Positions 50,080 through 61,180 of a DNA stretch of 64,000 bases are shown here, in pieces. Below the pieces are notes generated by a model. That model saw only the letters and a list, made by a program, of their open reading frames with translations. It had not been told where the DNA came from and made no database searches. Source of the DNA: Cladopsammia gracilis (Eukaryota; Cnidaria; Anthozoa; Scleractinia; Dendrophylliidae); NCBI GenBank assembly GCA_022457155.1, contig JAJGOT010000469.1:571501-635500 (forward strand), written 5' to 3'. Numbering within the stretch: position 1 is the first letter of the stretch; each line of letters opens with the position of its first letter. Position numbers and translations under genes: made by a program.

Positions 50080-52871
50080 TTAGATCTTAGTGTCCAAATT
50101 CTCTCTGCTTGAACGTTCTCCTTCAATCAGAAGGCAAAGCTTGTCGACAGGCCTCTCATAAACAGCTGACTTGATGCGCACGTTTGCTCGGCGAACAAAT
50201 CCTCTCTTATCTGGGAAGGTTTCAACAATTCTTCCTAATGGCCATGAATTGCGATGCAATTCCTTTGAGGGTGCACCCACTTTTGTCTAAGTTGCAAAAG
50301 GGGGAGGTATTCTCTGCTCCATCTTCTCCAGAACAAATCTGCAAGATATTGAACTTGCCTCCATCGACGACGCGAGAGGGAGTCTTCTTTCTTGAAAATA
50401 CCAGGTGACAAGGGGGTTTCTGATTTGAGCAATAATAGGTGATTTGGCGTCAAGGGCTCCATGTCATTTGGATCGCTGGACACGGTTGTTATGGGTCGAC
50501 TATTCATGATACTCTCGACCTCGCACATTAAGGTGGCCAAACTTTCGTCATCAGTAACTTGCTGTCGCAGTAAGGCTTGTAGGATCTTCCGAACGGTTCT
50601 AATGCATCTCTCCCAGACGCCGCCAACATGGGAGCCATATGGAGGGTTGAAGGACCACTTGATGTCCTTCTGTAACAGTGAATTATGAATCTTCTCATGA
50701 TTCCAATCTGAAATAGCGCCACGCAGCTCTCGCTCACCACTGGTGAAGTTCGTTCCATTGTCTGAGTGTATTTCTCTGACTTGGCCTCTCCTTGCAATAA
50801 ATCGTCGCAGGGCCAGCAGGAACGAGTCTGTGTCTAGACTGTATGCCACTTCAATGCGTACAGCCCGAATGGCTAAGTAGGTAAAGATTACTCCGTATCT
50901 CTTCACGAGGCTACGTCCACGACGAACTTGAAAGGGACCGAAATAGTCTACGCCGACTGATGTAAAGGGTGATGTATGTCGAGGCTTCGCGCTTCGACTT
51001 GTCACTCTTACTCGCTTTTAGCAGGTTGTCACGGTAACGCAAGAGCCAGGCAACGACTTTCTTTAGGCGGAGCCAGGAAGAACAAAATGACGTCACTAAC
51101 TTGGCGCCAAAATTTAAATGTGACATTTTGAAACATTTCATTTCTGAGGATCTTCCTCAGAGACTTCGCTAAATTCTTTTTCTTGCATTGGCCACATGTG
51201 TTCGGGTCTCCAAAGGAATTCCTGCCCCATTAACCAACGCCCTTGACGAAGGAAGATATCGGCTGCCAATCCTCGAGAGGCGTCGTCAGCGGGATTCATG
51301 ATGCCGCTAACATGATTCCACTGTCGGAGTCTGTTTCTACACACCATTTAACGCCGAGAGCTCTCTCAGCTGGTAGGTCGACTTTACTAAGGTCGAGAGA
51401 CTTCACTTCTTTGGCGCGCTCAGCTTCGGGAATAGCTTCCAGGACTCTTCGACTATTGCTGATCCACTTTGTTAGTCGAAATCCACCTCTAGAAAGCAGG
51501 GATCGCAAGTCAGTTGCGTGTTGCAACGCCTCCTCAACAAATGGTAAGGACTTAAGACAGTCGTCTACGTAAAATTGTTCTTAACTGTGTTCACAACTGC
51601 TTCTGAGAAGTGTTCACTGTTGTCTTCAGCTGTCTTGCGCAGAGCAAAATTTGAGCATGCAGGGGAAGAAGCTGCAACAAACAAGTGTACAACCATTTGG
51701 TACTCTTGAAGTTCACTTTCCAGCTCGCCATCAGGCCACCAGAGGAAGCGAAGAAAGGTACAATCCACATCAGCTACTCTGACTTGATAGAACATTGTTT
51801 CAATATCCGCCATGAAGGCGATCCTCTCCTGTCGAAATCTCATCAGAACTCCAAACAGAGTGTTCGTTAAATCTGGGCCTTTGAGCAACAGATCGTTGAG
51901 CAACTTTCCTCGGTATTTGGCTGAGCAATCAAAAACGACACGTATCTTCCCGGGCATGTGTGGGTGTGTATACTGCATGATGAGGTATAAACCACTTTGC
52001 GTTACTGGACGTCTGAAGATCCGCTGGAACCTTGCGGGCGTAGCCCTTGTCAATAATGTCAGCCATAAAGCCTTTGTAGTCGTTGTAGAGGTCCTGATTA
52101 CGTTGAAGCTTTCACTTTAACCAGAAAGCGCGCTGTTCTGCTTGCGATCTATTGTCGGTACTAGTGTCTCTCGGTCTTTCAAAGGCAACGCCATTTCATA
52201 GTGACCGTCTCGTAAGATTACGGTGCTGTGCAACTCGCGTAAGAAGCGTAGCTCTTCTTGGGACATTTCAGATTTGTCGTCAGCGCTAGATTCACTGAAA
52301 CCACTATCGTAGAAATTCTTCACCATCTGATGAAGTTCAAGATCGGCCTTGACAATGAAACTGACGGCGCGCCGGCCTTCATGATAACGCCCCAGGGGAC
52401 CGTTAACTACCCATCCGACAGGCGTTCGCGAGGCGTAAGGGCCGCCATCGTGACTGTGCTTTACTTCCAAAGGATCAAATACTGTGGGAACGTCACTGGC
52501 CACGAGAAGGCCGATATCAGCATCAACATCAGGCAAGTGTACTCCATGCAAGTGAGGCCATCTATCAGCGTCATTTTGCGTGGGTTTGTCCACCTTTGAA
52601 ACAGGTATTTCGGGTCTCGTATAAAGTGCAGGCAACTCAAAGACGTTTTCATCCAGATCGGAAATGACGAGATCTTTCACAACGAAGCTGTCCATAAGAC
52701 TGTCCTTCTTTTCTAATGTAGTCAACGAAATTTTAGTTCTTGTACCACTGATTCCTAACTGCTTCATCAACGACTCTGTGCAGAATGATTAGGAACTACC
52801 GCTGTCCAAAAAGGCGTAGGTGATCATCGGTGCTCCTGTTCCTTTCAACCAAACTTTGACTGGAACGATGG
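50080..52871 (-). pseudogene. BEL/Pao copy 2 pol remnants
   Basis: Read leftward: a protease-end/RT part with many changes (52770-52117, 52053-51565), then a deletion junction near 51327 that joins the RT to the post-RNase H segment, then integrase from about 50960 to 50080. A 60-base unrelated filler lies at about 51084-51145. A deletion at 50957-50962 uses the shared hexamer AGGGTG. Frames are broken many times. Confidence 0.88.
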
Positions 52872-52930
52872 CAATACCCAAGAGAAACCTAATTAGTGAC
52901 ATGATTGTATATAGGTGTTTAGATCCAACA
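52872..52930 (-). repeat. BEL/Pao copy 2, truncated 5' LTR (59 bp)
   Basis: Only the outer ~59 bases of the LTR remain (ATACCCAAGAGAAACC to GATCCAACA), joined directly to pol sequence. The matching target duplication shows the outer end is original and the loss is internal. Confidence 0.88.
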
Positions 52931-52935
52931 GTCTT

Positions 52936-53760
52936 AAATTTTTAAAACGGCCGCCGTGTAACCCAATACCGCTTTCATCGAAGGGTCACGTCCCGTCTCA
53001 CCCAACGCTAATAATTAATCCTTCACTTTCTCGTGACGTGAGCTTGGGCTGCCTGTGACAGAACTGGCTGGTAGACGATTTGTGTAAAGAGTTGAGCCTT
53101 TTGAGAATGTTTCGGCGCCCGTGTTGTACAAAATTAACAGGAGACATCTCGAACGTTTTCAAAAACATCTTCGGCATAAAGCAGGCCCTAGAACCACCAA
53201 GATTAAAATAAAAGTCTTGTTTATGCGAGATCAGCCTTTCCACATAACGAAAGCGGCCATTGTTGTGTTGCGAATATGACGTCATCTTTCTCCCGACTCA
53301 ACTTGATCCAGCTCTCTATGTGGTTCTCGGCGATTTTTAAATCGAGTAATGGCGGCAAGCCGAAGCTGAACTTTACGTTAAAAATAACTGCTCTTCCCAT
53401 TGGAATTTGAACTTAAAATTTGGCGTGGTAAGTGTTCAGCACTTCTACTTTCCAAAACTGAAGAGAAAGGGAAGTGCAAAATTTTGAACATAGTACCACT
53501 TTAATAGATAGCTTGTGATGTGCTCTACAAGATAAGGTAAATATTATGGATTATGGCACTGCTGGGGATCTGTTGCGTCATAAAAAATGCAAAAATCAAT
53601 AACATTTTGTGCTGGTGTTGCAAAATATGATATAATTAAACATTTAGCTGCTTTTGATAACATTCTATTTATTTATGGAATTACTTTCTTCTTTCTCAAT
53701 TAAGCGTTTATTTTAAACGTCCAAATACTGTCAGTGAATCAAGTGACTCGTCTCATCGTC
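52936..53760. other. Host non-coding DNA, nothing recognised
   Basis: No convincing gene. Confidence 0.5.
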
Positions 53761-53764
53761 TTTG

Positions 53765-54085
53765 AAATAACATACATTGCATGGCAAAAATCCCTTAATT
53801 TAATCATCGTTGTAATGTAAAAGCCCCTGTTCGGATTCTCGGTTGACTTGCGTTAACGTATCAGGATACTCCAAAACACCACTTTGCTTTTGTCGTATAT
53901 ACTGCTCTATGCCTAATTAAAACCACACCAAACAAGATATTTTCTGAAATTTTAATCACTAAAAATCACTAAAACGTATCTATTTGAACAAAGTTGCGTT
54001 TTGGCGTACCCTGATACCTTAAAGGGGCGATGTCACCAAATATGCCACACAGGCTAAGAATCTTGAAAAACGTCGGGCTGACATA
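53765..54085 (+). repeat. Dispersed repeat family D, copy 2
   Basis: Direct copy of 29665-30055, lacking the inner ~65 bases. Confidence 0.88.
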
Positions 54086-54089
54086 ATTA

Positions 54090-54780
54090 AATTTACGCCA
54101 TGGCCGTGGAATCGGGAAAAATCCTTCAATTCTGTACTCTGTACTATTTGTATTGATTTCGTTTCGGTTTTTTTCCCGGATTCTGGAAACATATGCCTCG
54201 GAACATGTCAGTATCTCAATATCTAGATGTTGTATACGAATCAGTTGAGAATCTCCAGTACAACTTAAATCGGTGTCAAAATAAGTTGAGACACTTTGTC
54301 CAAAACGACTTTTCCTACCTTTTCTTCAACAAATACCATAAAGGTTATCTCAAAAAAGTGATCTCCACCCCTCCCCCTTTCATCCCCTATCCAGTTGGGG
54401 AAGAGGAGGTGGGGGGTTCGGGTTTCTTATTTTCCCAAAACGTACCCTTTTAATCAAAAATCCTAAAATCAGTTTTTTTGTGCTTATTTCAACTCGTTTG
54501 AGCATTTTATCGGACGATTACCCGAATTTATGGTAAAAGTGACATATTTTTGAAAACACGATCCTTTGCTTAAACGAAAATGTCGCAACAATTTTAATTT
54601 TGTCGCCGAATGTAGGTGCTGATTGCTGTGGAATCAACCCAAAAGTCGTCAGATTTTCTTCGCTTCTACGAACGTAGTGTACTTTCAATGCTCTAACAGT
54701 TATTTGCCTAATTTTAGTAACACGCCCAAGCGACCTTCAGGTCACGTACGCAAACAGTTTCAGCTACGGTAGTTGTTTTG
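54090..54780. other. Host non-coding DNA, nothing recognised
   Basis: No convincing gene or repeat edge. Confidence 0.5.
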
Positions 54781-54793
54781 ATCTGTTTTGAAT

Positions 54794-54903
54794 TAGCCTG
54801 TTCCAGGCTCCGAGATAGTGGGGAACGCGCGAAGTAAAAAAAAAAGTAGGTTACTTTTTTTACTTCGCGCGTTCCCCACTATCTCGGAGCCTGGAACAGG
54901 CTA
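54794..54903. mobile_element. 110-bp hairpin MITE with 9-bp target duplication
   Basis: Ends TAGCCTGTTCCAGGCTCCG and complement, with a long stem and a T/A-rich loop. GTTTTGAAT flanks both ends (54785-54793, 54904-54912). Confidence 0.94.
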
Positions 54904-55224
54904 GTTTTGAATCAATTTCAGCAATTTTTATTGCTCTCTGTCACGCTAACAAAAAAACTATAAAAATATTGGGTTTGTCTGTGACAATAACATCTACTGA
55001 TGAACAGTTACGACACAGAGACATATATATATATATATTTTTAGCAACTACTGTGATTTGCAGTATGTCCATTTGAACAAATTACAAAGTGAAGTTTCTA
55101 AGCCCACTGGCCGACTTTCTTTTTGTCAACTGTGAGCACTTATGTCCAGGATTGCACGCAGCTACGAAATTTACAAAATTTTCGAGTTTTCGTTACAGCT
55201 TGTGAATTTGAAAAAAAAATTCAA

Positions 55225-55610
55225 AATTTACGATATTTTTTACAGCTTGCGAAGTTTACAAAAAATTGCGAAAATTGCGAAAAATCGCTAGCTCAGCGAT
55301 TTTTCGGTAGTGTGTGATACTAATTAAATCGCAACCCCACAGCCAGCTTGCGGATTTTACAAAATTTGCGAAAAATCGCTAGCTCCACGATTTTTCGGCG
55401 GTGTGTTGCGAAATTTTGCACTTTTTTATTTGTGATGCAAATTAAGTTACAACCCCACACTACCAGCTTGCGGATTTCACAAAATTTGCGAAAATTGCGA
55501 AAAATCGCTAGCTCGACGATTTTTCGGCACTGTGTTGCGAAATTCTGTACTTCTTTGTGATGCTAACTACCTCACAACCCCATACAACCAGCTTGCGTTA
55601 TTTTGCCTAA
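55225..55610. repeat. Minisatellite, ~110-125-bp units with CGAAAAATCG hairpin
   Basis: About three units, each with CGAAAAATCGCTAGCTC followed by a near-mirror CGATTTTTCGG (hairpins near 55278, 55370 and 55498) and a landmark CAACCCCACA. Confidence 0.85.
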
Positions 55611-55639
55611 TCATCGCTTCCCAAAGCAAAATATGCGAC

Positions 55640-56055
55640 ACAATAGACACAAGTGTGTCGATAAAAAAAGACCGTGAATACACCAAGCTGGACACGCAAT
55701 TCAACACACGACAATAAACAAGTACGACACGCATGTTTTTGTCGTTCTTGAAACATGTGCTAATAAAATTACACGAAGTTGGACACACAAATTAACACAC
55801 GACAACAAACAAGAACCGTAGACGCATATAAACGTGTGGCGATAAAAAAATACGTCGTAATACACCTTTTATAATTTCACCCCGGCCTCCTAAAAATACA
55901 CGAAGCTTGACACACGAATTAACACACGCAACCAACAAGGACAGTACACACATGTATACCTTGTTCTTTAAATGTGTTTGCGATAACAATACACCAATCT
56001 GGACACACAAATGAACACACGACAAAAACAAGGACCGTACACGCATACCTTTTTT
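55640..56055. repeat. Minisatellite with ACACACGACAA and GGACACAC motifs
   Basis: Four diverged units of ~90-125 bases, each with TGGACACAC(A/G)A then AACACACGACAA and a CGCAT/GTGT end. Confidence 0.8.
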
Positions 56056-56164
56056 TAACCCGTGAATAAACGAAGCGTAATTAATGGCAAATTCGCATAT
56101 CTACGTTAAAATAACATTTGACCAAATTTATTATCCAAATCCTATATGTGGTGCAGTGGCTCGA

Positions 56165-56400
56165 GGTTCGGACGGACACTTGAGCCGGCAGAGTATGGTA
56201 GGCGGAATGGTGCAAAATTCAACGAATCAAAATCACTACCAACATCAACAAACGATCTGCGCTTCAACGTTTTCTTTCTAAATCAACAATAAAATCCGTC
56301 CAACTTCAACGCCAATACACTAATCAACACTCAAAACACGCCTAATCCAACAACGAAAGTAAGTCAACATCAACAAAATTTCCATCTCAACTTCAACAAC
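56165..56400 (+). repeat. Dispersed repeat family E, part 1
   Basis: Rich in CAACATCAACAA and TTCAACG words. An inverted copy lies at 63430-63640. Confidence 0.88.
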
Positions 56401-56976
56401 ACATAACGAGCCAGAGTGATCCGGAAGTTAAAAAAACGTAAGGTCTGGTTGCTATGAAGTGACATCATAGGCCTGCTTAGCAGCCGTCGTCGTATATGAT
56501 TTGCGGTTTCCGGATAGCTGCAGCGTTTGACAATTAATACTTCTACGTTATCAGATTGTGTACAAACTCCTGTGGAGGTCACCCTGTCATTTTTGAGGGG
56601 TTCGATTGCTTTTTGACATTTTAGGAGGTTGGATTTCAATAAAAAAAATTATATGAGAAGAGCGGGAAAATTGGGTCATCCTTCCCGCGAGTGCATCGAT
56701 GGATGTCTTTGACATTCGACGATTTCAGCTGCCTACGGTAAGAGATTTGAGAGAATGGTTTGTTCTAAATTTGAAGGTATGCGGCGTTTCTACCACGGTT
56801 CAGCTTGCAGCGTAAAACAATGGCGGATTTTTTGATCGGAGAGTTTACAAGGACGATCTGGATGTTGCTGTTGCTCGGCTTAATTCGTCGTTCAGGTATT
56901 AAACGTTCTATATCCTTTCTGTGTCACCCAGGAATATGATGAAAATTCATTTTGGATTTTAAACAACCAATAGTTT

Positions 56977-57290
56977 GAGACGCACATGAAATCTAGGCAA
57001 ATGTTATATATCCTCTCTGGTTCACCCAGGTTTGAGTCCTGGCATCGCCCGGTATGCCTGAGCGCTCAAGGGATATACAACATTAATCAATATTTTGTGA
57101 CGCACGTGAAATCTAGGCAAATGTTATATATCCTCTCTGGTTCACCCAGGTTTGAGTCCTGGCATCGCCGTATGCCTGAGCGCTCAAAGGAAATATAACA
57201 TTAATCAATATTTTCAGACGCACGTAAAATCTAGGCAAATTGTTATATATTCTCTCTGGTTCACCCAGGTTGGAGTATTTTTTGTGTGCA
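56977..57290. repeat. ~120-bp tandem repeat, about 2.6 copies
   Basis: Units starting GACGCAC(A/G)TGAAATCTAGG at 56978, 57098 and 57217. Each contains GGTTCACCCAGGTTTGAGTC, which includes a B-box-like core, so it may derive from a tRNA SINE. Confidence 0.9.
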
Positions 57291-57299
57291 ACAAAGCAA

Positions 57300-58035
57300 G
57301 CATTACAATAAAATTATTACAGCTGTTATCCCAAAAATGCTGTCAACAATAATTTCGCTTCCTATTTTCTTTGTGTGAGCCGTAACAGACAGGTAAACAG
57401 AGGAAATCCACATTTAGCAATAGCCGTCTTTAATACAAACTACGTGTTACACCGAACTTCAAGTTCAATAATTAAAGAACGCCGACATGGTTGTCTTGTT
57501 TACCGCAAAACGATGTTTATATTTGTACCCAGGTACGTTGCGGTGTTTCCGTTCTGAGCTACTTCTGAATGTTGCGACTACAATGATAATTACCGAATCG
57601 ATACATTTCGCTTAGCTTGAATACACCGTGAAAATTTCCGGACAGAGTTGACTTCCATACTCGTCCGCGCTGTTTAATATTCAGTCGTACAAAACCAACG
57701 AAAATCTAAATTTCTTGTTTTACAGATATCTAAGCGGCTGACTTTTTCTGTTATTGTGCTGTTTCTAATGCCAGGACCCTTCATTTAATTTATTGTGCCC
57801 ATCATGAAGATACTTCATAAAAACCATAAAGAGTTTTTGTTTCAAAGTTACATTTCACAAGCAATTTCCTGTCAAATCACAGCAATATCTCTAAAACCAT
57901 CATAAAGATGATTATAAACGTGCATGAAATGAATTTTCACGCCTAAAGATTATAACGCCTTGGTGCAAAAGTTTACGCTTTACGTGGAACAGAAATAGTG
58001 TTCAGAAGGGATTTGATTACATTGGCATGCTGGAA
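57300..58035. other. Inner part of the 1.7-kb element, non-coding
   Basis: No ORF or RNA gene recognised. Confidence 0.5.
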
Positions 58036-58041
58036 GACCTC

Positions 58042-58080
58042 CCTCTGAGATATAGGGCAAATTGCCCTATATCTCAGAGG
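58042..58080. repeat. 19-bp perfect hairpin near the element end
   Basis: Arms CCTCTGAGATATAGGGCAA and complement, one base apart. Confidence 0.92.
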
Positions 58081-58126
58081 AACGTCTAGCTATTTTTTGG
58101 TTGCTAAGAGCGTCTGGCTCGTTATG

Positions 58127-58200
58127 AATTTTCGTTCAACAATTTGGGGACGAGCGACTGGCTATGGTCGAGGGAGGTTGGGACCAAGAAATTCCGATCG
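58127..58200 (+). repeat. Dispersed repeat family E, part 2
   Basis: CAACAATTTGGGGACGAGCG and GGGAGGTTGGGACCAAG recur inverted at 63350-63428. Confidence 0.88.
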
Positions 58201-59707
58201 TCGGGCATGTTGGGAAACAGAACAGAACATGGCGGGCGGATGGCGGCCGGATGGCGGCCGGAGCTTCCAGCCTAAGTGTCGGGTGGAACTTGTTTTTTAT
58301 AGATTTGGAACAGCTAGTCTTAGATTATGAGCAGTTGAAAGCGGCAAACTTTACTACAAACGTTTCCTCAGACGAAACTCTCCTTGAAAGGTTTGAAAAT
58401 GCTGTTCAAGCTTTACGAAACGTGCTTCCTCATGTCCACCATTCACCTTCGCTTGCTGCCGTATTGTCAGAAATTGCACACAATCTTCAGTTAATGTACT
58501 GGGACTATATTCGTCACAGTAATTTTCGTTGTCGCTCTAGATGTTCTTAAGTAGCAGTTTTGTCATTTAACTTAACAGAAACTATTAAAACCGGTCAACC
58601 AGGAAGACCCAAGTTTGATATGTGAGGAAACCCTAATAGAGCTGAGGTCACTGGGCTTTAACTGGAGTGAAATAGCTCAAATGTTACTTATTGGTGTCAT
58701 GCTGGACAATTCAGAGCTTGGCCGAGTTTGGACTAGAGCATTTGTCAAAATGTGTGGCCCACATTTTTTACTACACATTCCAGATAATGGAAGAGACTCA
58801 AGAGAGTAGTTTATTGAATATGGATAACCCAATTCATAAAGCCACTCTGCATTATGTGTTTCTGCCCCATATAAACAGAGCTAATATATAGATAGCCCAA
58901 GCCTAACAGCGTCGCACTTTGAACAAGCTTAACTAAGGTGAAAGGTTGGAAGCACAAGAATTAAGATTGACGAACGGGCTATTTTCAATTTCAGCAATTC
59001 TCAAAAACAGTATTACGCGACCGTCTGCACAGTACATTTTTATAGACCGTACAAAAGTTCACAAAAACAACTTTTCTCTGTCTGGAATAACTAGTACCAC
59101 TACTTTCCGAATAAAATACAGTTTTTGTTTGTCAAAAATTGCTAGAGAAACTGATTTGAAAATTAGAAATTGCAAAAATACACAAACATATTTGCATAAG
59201 GCGATGCGAGTGAAGATGGAACTGTACTATAAAATCAGTCTTGTTTTGTTTATATAAAATCGCTTTTAAATCTATCTAATGAATGAACAAACACATAAAA
59301 ATGGACAACAATCTTCTTTCGAAAAAAATTATTGAAATCTCCATTAGTTTACGTTTAAAAGCAAAACGCGTACCATTTCAATGCCATTTAATTATAACTC
59401 ATCGAGTTCAAGCTTTCTTCGATGAAATTCAAGAGATCGATACAACTGAATTCAAGCACGTTTTAAAATCAATTCTCCAAAACTAACAATAACACCAATA
59501 AAAAGTCCCTCACAGATTGATATCAACATAAATTCCCATCGAAAACAGTAATCTGTTTTACCTTTAGTCCCTCGCTTGCTTGGAAATTCAAATCTCCGCT
59601 TCTGGTTCTGAAATCCGTAGAAAACAAACATCTCCCGCATTGATAAAAAACAAGATTTTATCTTTGAAAGCTCGTCTTTTTACACTAAAGCGGCTTCTGA
59701 GTATCCC

Positions 59708-60300
59708 TTAACCCTATTCAGCCTGGGCTTTTTTTGAGTTTCTGAGCCTGGGGGGGGGGCACATTGTGCCCCCCCTTCGTAACTTCAAGAACATTAAGGC
59801 TATGACAATGAAACCTAGAGGGTACATAGTACGTCCAAAACTGTCTCCTTTGCGGTCCGCACAATGGAAGGATAACGTCATATGACGTAGTTATTAGGTA
59901 ATTAGTTATGCGGCCGCCATCTTGGATCCGCCATCTTGGATTTCTGAATTTTTTTAAAAACCTCTTAAAAACCGTCAAAATTCACCCAAAATTAATAAAA
60001 ACCAATAAATAAACGCTAAAAGGCGTAAAAATATAAACGTTATACCAATAAACATTGTTTTTCTTCATTCAAAGGTATAAATATGCAAATTTCAAAAAAC
60101 ATGGCTGTCAAAATCTTGTTGCTATGGAAACATCAAGTCACGTGATCAAAAAATTGTCATATCAAATTGTTGCCAGATAAATTTTAGGAAAAGTCACGAA
60201 GTTTGATGGCGTTTGAATACATATTAAAGAAGTTATGAATGTTCAAAGTTAGCGCGGGCACTTTGTGCCCCCCCCCCCCCCCCAGGCCGAATAGGGTTAA
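59708..60300. mobile_element. piggyBac-type TTAA MITE, 585 bp
   Basis: TTAA on both sides (59708-59711, 60297-60300), ends CCCTATTC and complement, then GC runs. Shares the CCGCCATCTTGGAT doublet and layout with 42853-44083, with CRE variants (ACGTCATATGACGTAG) in place of perfect sites. It lies inside the decayed integrase gene. Confidence 0.9.
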
Positions 60301-60419
60301 TTAGTATCCTTGTCTTGAGTAGCAAACCGCGAAATATTCAGGGAAATAACGCCTTTAATTTAAACGGTTTTCTCCGCTTAGTAAATTCACAGTAAAACAT
60401 CAAAGTGTTTTTCTAGCTG

Positions 60420-60690
60420 ACGTGACATTCGGCCGTGTAACCGCGCGAAAAACAAAGCCTCGCTTTGGTTTCAACATGACGTCGTACGCGCATGTTTTCC
60501 GACGTCATACGCGCTCGCGAGCTAGTCCTGCGCGAAGGCAAGCTAGTCCTGCGCGACGGCGGAGGGCGGCGTCGGGCACACGCGCGCCCGCGAAACATTC
60601 CGCTAGCCATGACCATGAAAAATGAAGAGCATGGGTTCTATGAGTATGGAGCTGCGCAGCCAGGCCTTCGGCCTGGCAAGTGCTCCGCTA
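60420..60690. other. CpG-rich patch and small palindrome
   Basis: A CpG-dense stretch (60480-60605) includes a repeated AGCTAGTCCTGCGCGA. A CCAGGCCTTCGGCCTGG palindrome is at 60660-60676. Likely an inserted repeat rather than a promoter. Confidence 0.5.
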
Positions 60691-61141
60691 TTACAAGTTT
60701 TACAACAGCATGGAATAACCATCCTCTTAGAACTGACCATAACTGGAGCCCACCAAGAATCTGGTCCAATGGTATGATTGATATCACAAACCGTACTTTG
60801 ATTTCAGTAGCAGATGTAGTTGAGGCAGAGCCATTTATTGATGATTTAGAGTGGTATGGATTTTATCCAGCTACACCTATACCAATGGATGAAGCCATTG
60901 GTATATACCCATAGTGGCAGTTGATGATGCCACTCTACTTACAGATCATATCTTAGACCTGCTCTGAACTATGGTTAATCCTTTACAAGAATCAAATCCT
61001 TATGGAATTGATATATACACACATTGCCTGATTACTCTTGAAGGTTTAATTACCAATGAGTAATGTACACAGAGAAAGGCTGAATATTTTGAGGGTCAGG
61101 AATTTCCAATATGGGCCTTGCCAAGCAAGGGGGTGGGGATC

Positions 61142-61147
61142 TTTATT

Positions 61148-61179
<32 letters not shown>

Positions 61180-61180
61180 T
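61142..61180. repeat. (TTTA)n microsatellite
   Basis: About nine TTTA units. Confidence 0.95.

Larger units (their letters stand above)
49351..52935 (-). mobile_element. BEL/Pao copy 2, internally deleted, with GTCTT target duplication
   Basis: GTCTT flanks both ends (49351-49355, 52931-52935). A full LTR (49356-49850) and pol pieces remain, but gag and most of the other LTR are gone. Further deletions remove part of the protease-RT-RNase H region and the integrase zinc region. It is closely similar to copy 1 and retains TGG where copy 1 has a stop. Confidence 0.93.
56402..58126. mobile_element. 1.7-kb element with 14-bp TIRs inserted in repeat family E
   Basis: Ends are CATAACGAGCCAGA and its exact complement. 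The flanks 56165-56400 and 58127-58200 are adjacent in the inverted copy at 63 kb, which lacks this segment, so that copy is a near-empty site. Inside are the 120-bp tandem repeats and, 46 bases from the right end, a 19-bp hairpin. No target duplication is evident and no transposase ORF is present. Alternatives are a Helentron-like non-autonomous element or a TIR transposon with a short duplication. Confidence 0.75.
58164..61063 (+). pseudogene. Decayed integrase-like (rve-family) transposase gene
   Basis: Pieces of one protein appear in order. 58265-58550 is an N-terminal helical part (LLERFENAVQALRNVL). After a likely intron ending TTAACAG, 58575-58690 holds CEETLIELRSLGFNWSEIA, a helix-turn-helix. 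58690-58892 continues in another frame (FGLEHLSK then NPIHKATLHYVFLPHINRA). 60690-60914 has AWNNHPLRTDHNWSPPRIW, and a shifted frame runs to 61063. The order matches a multicopy animal integrase family. The DDE core between the helix-turn-helix and HYVFLP parts is missing. At least three frame changes and a stop at ~60964 mark it as dead. Other repeats lie in the gap 58.9-60.7 kb. Confidence 0.75.

Noticed and set aside
60480..60605. CpG-island promoter
   Set aside because: Short, contains an internal direct repeat, and sits inside a decayed transposase gene; more likely inserted repeat.
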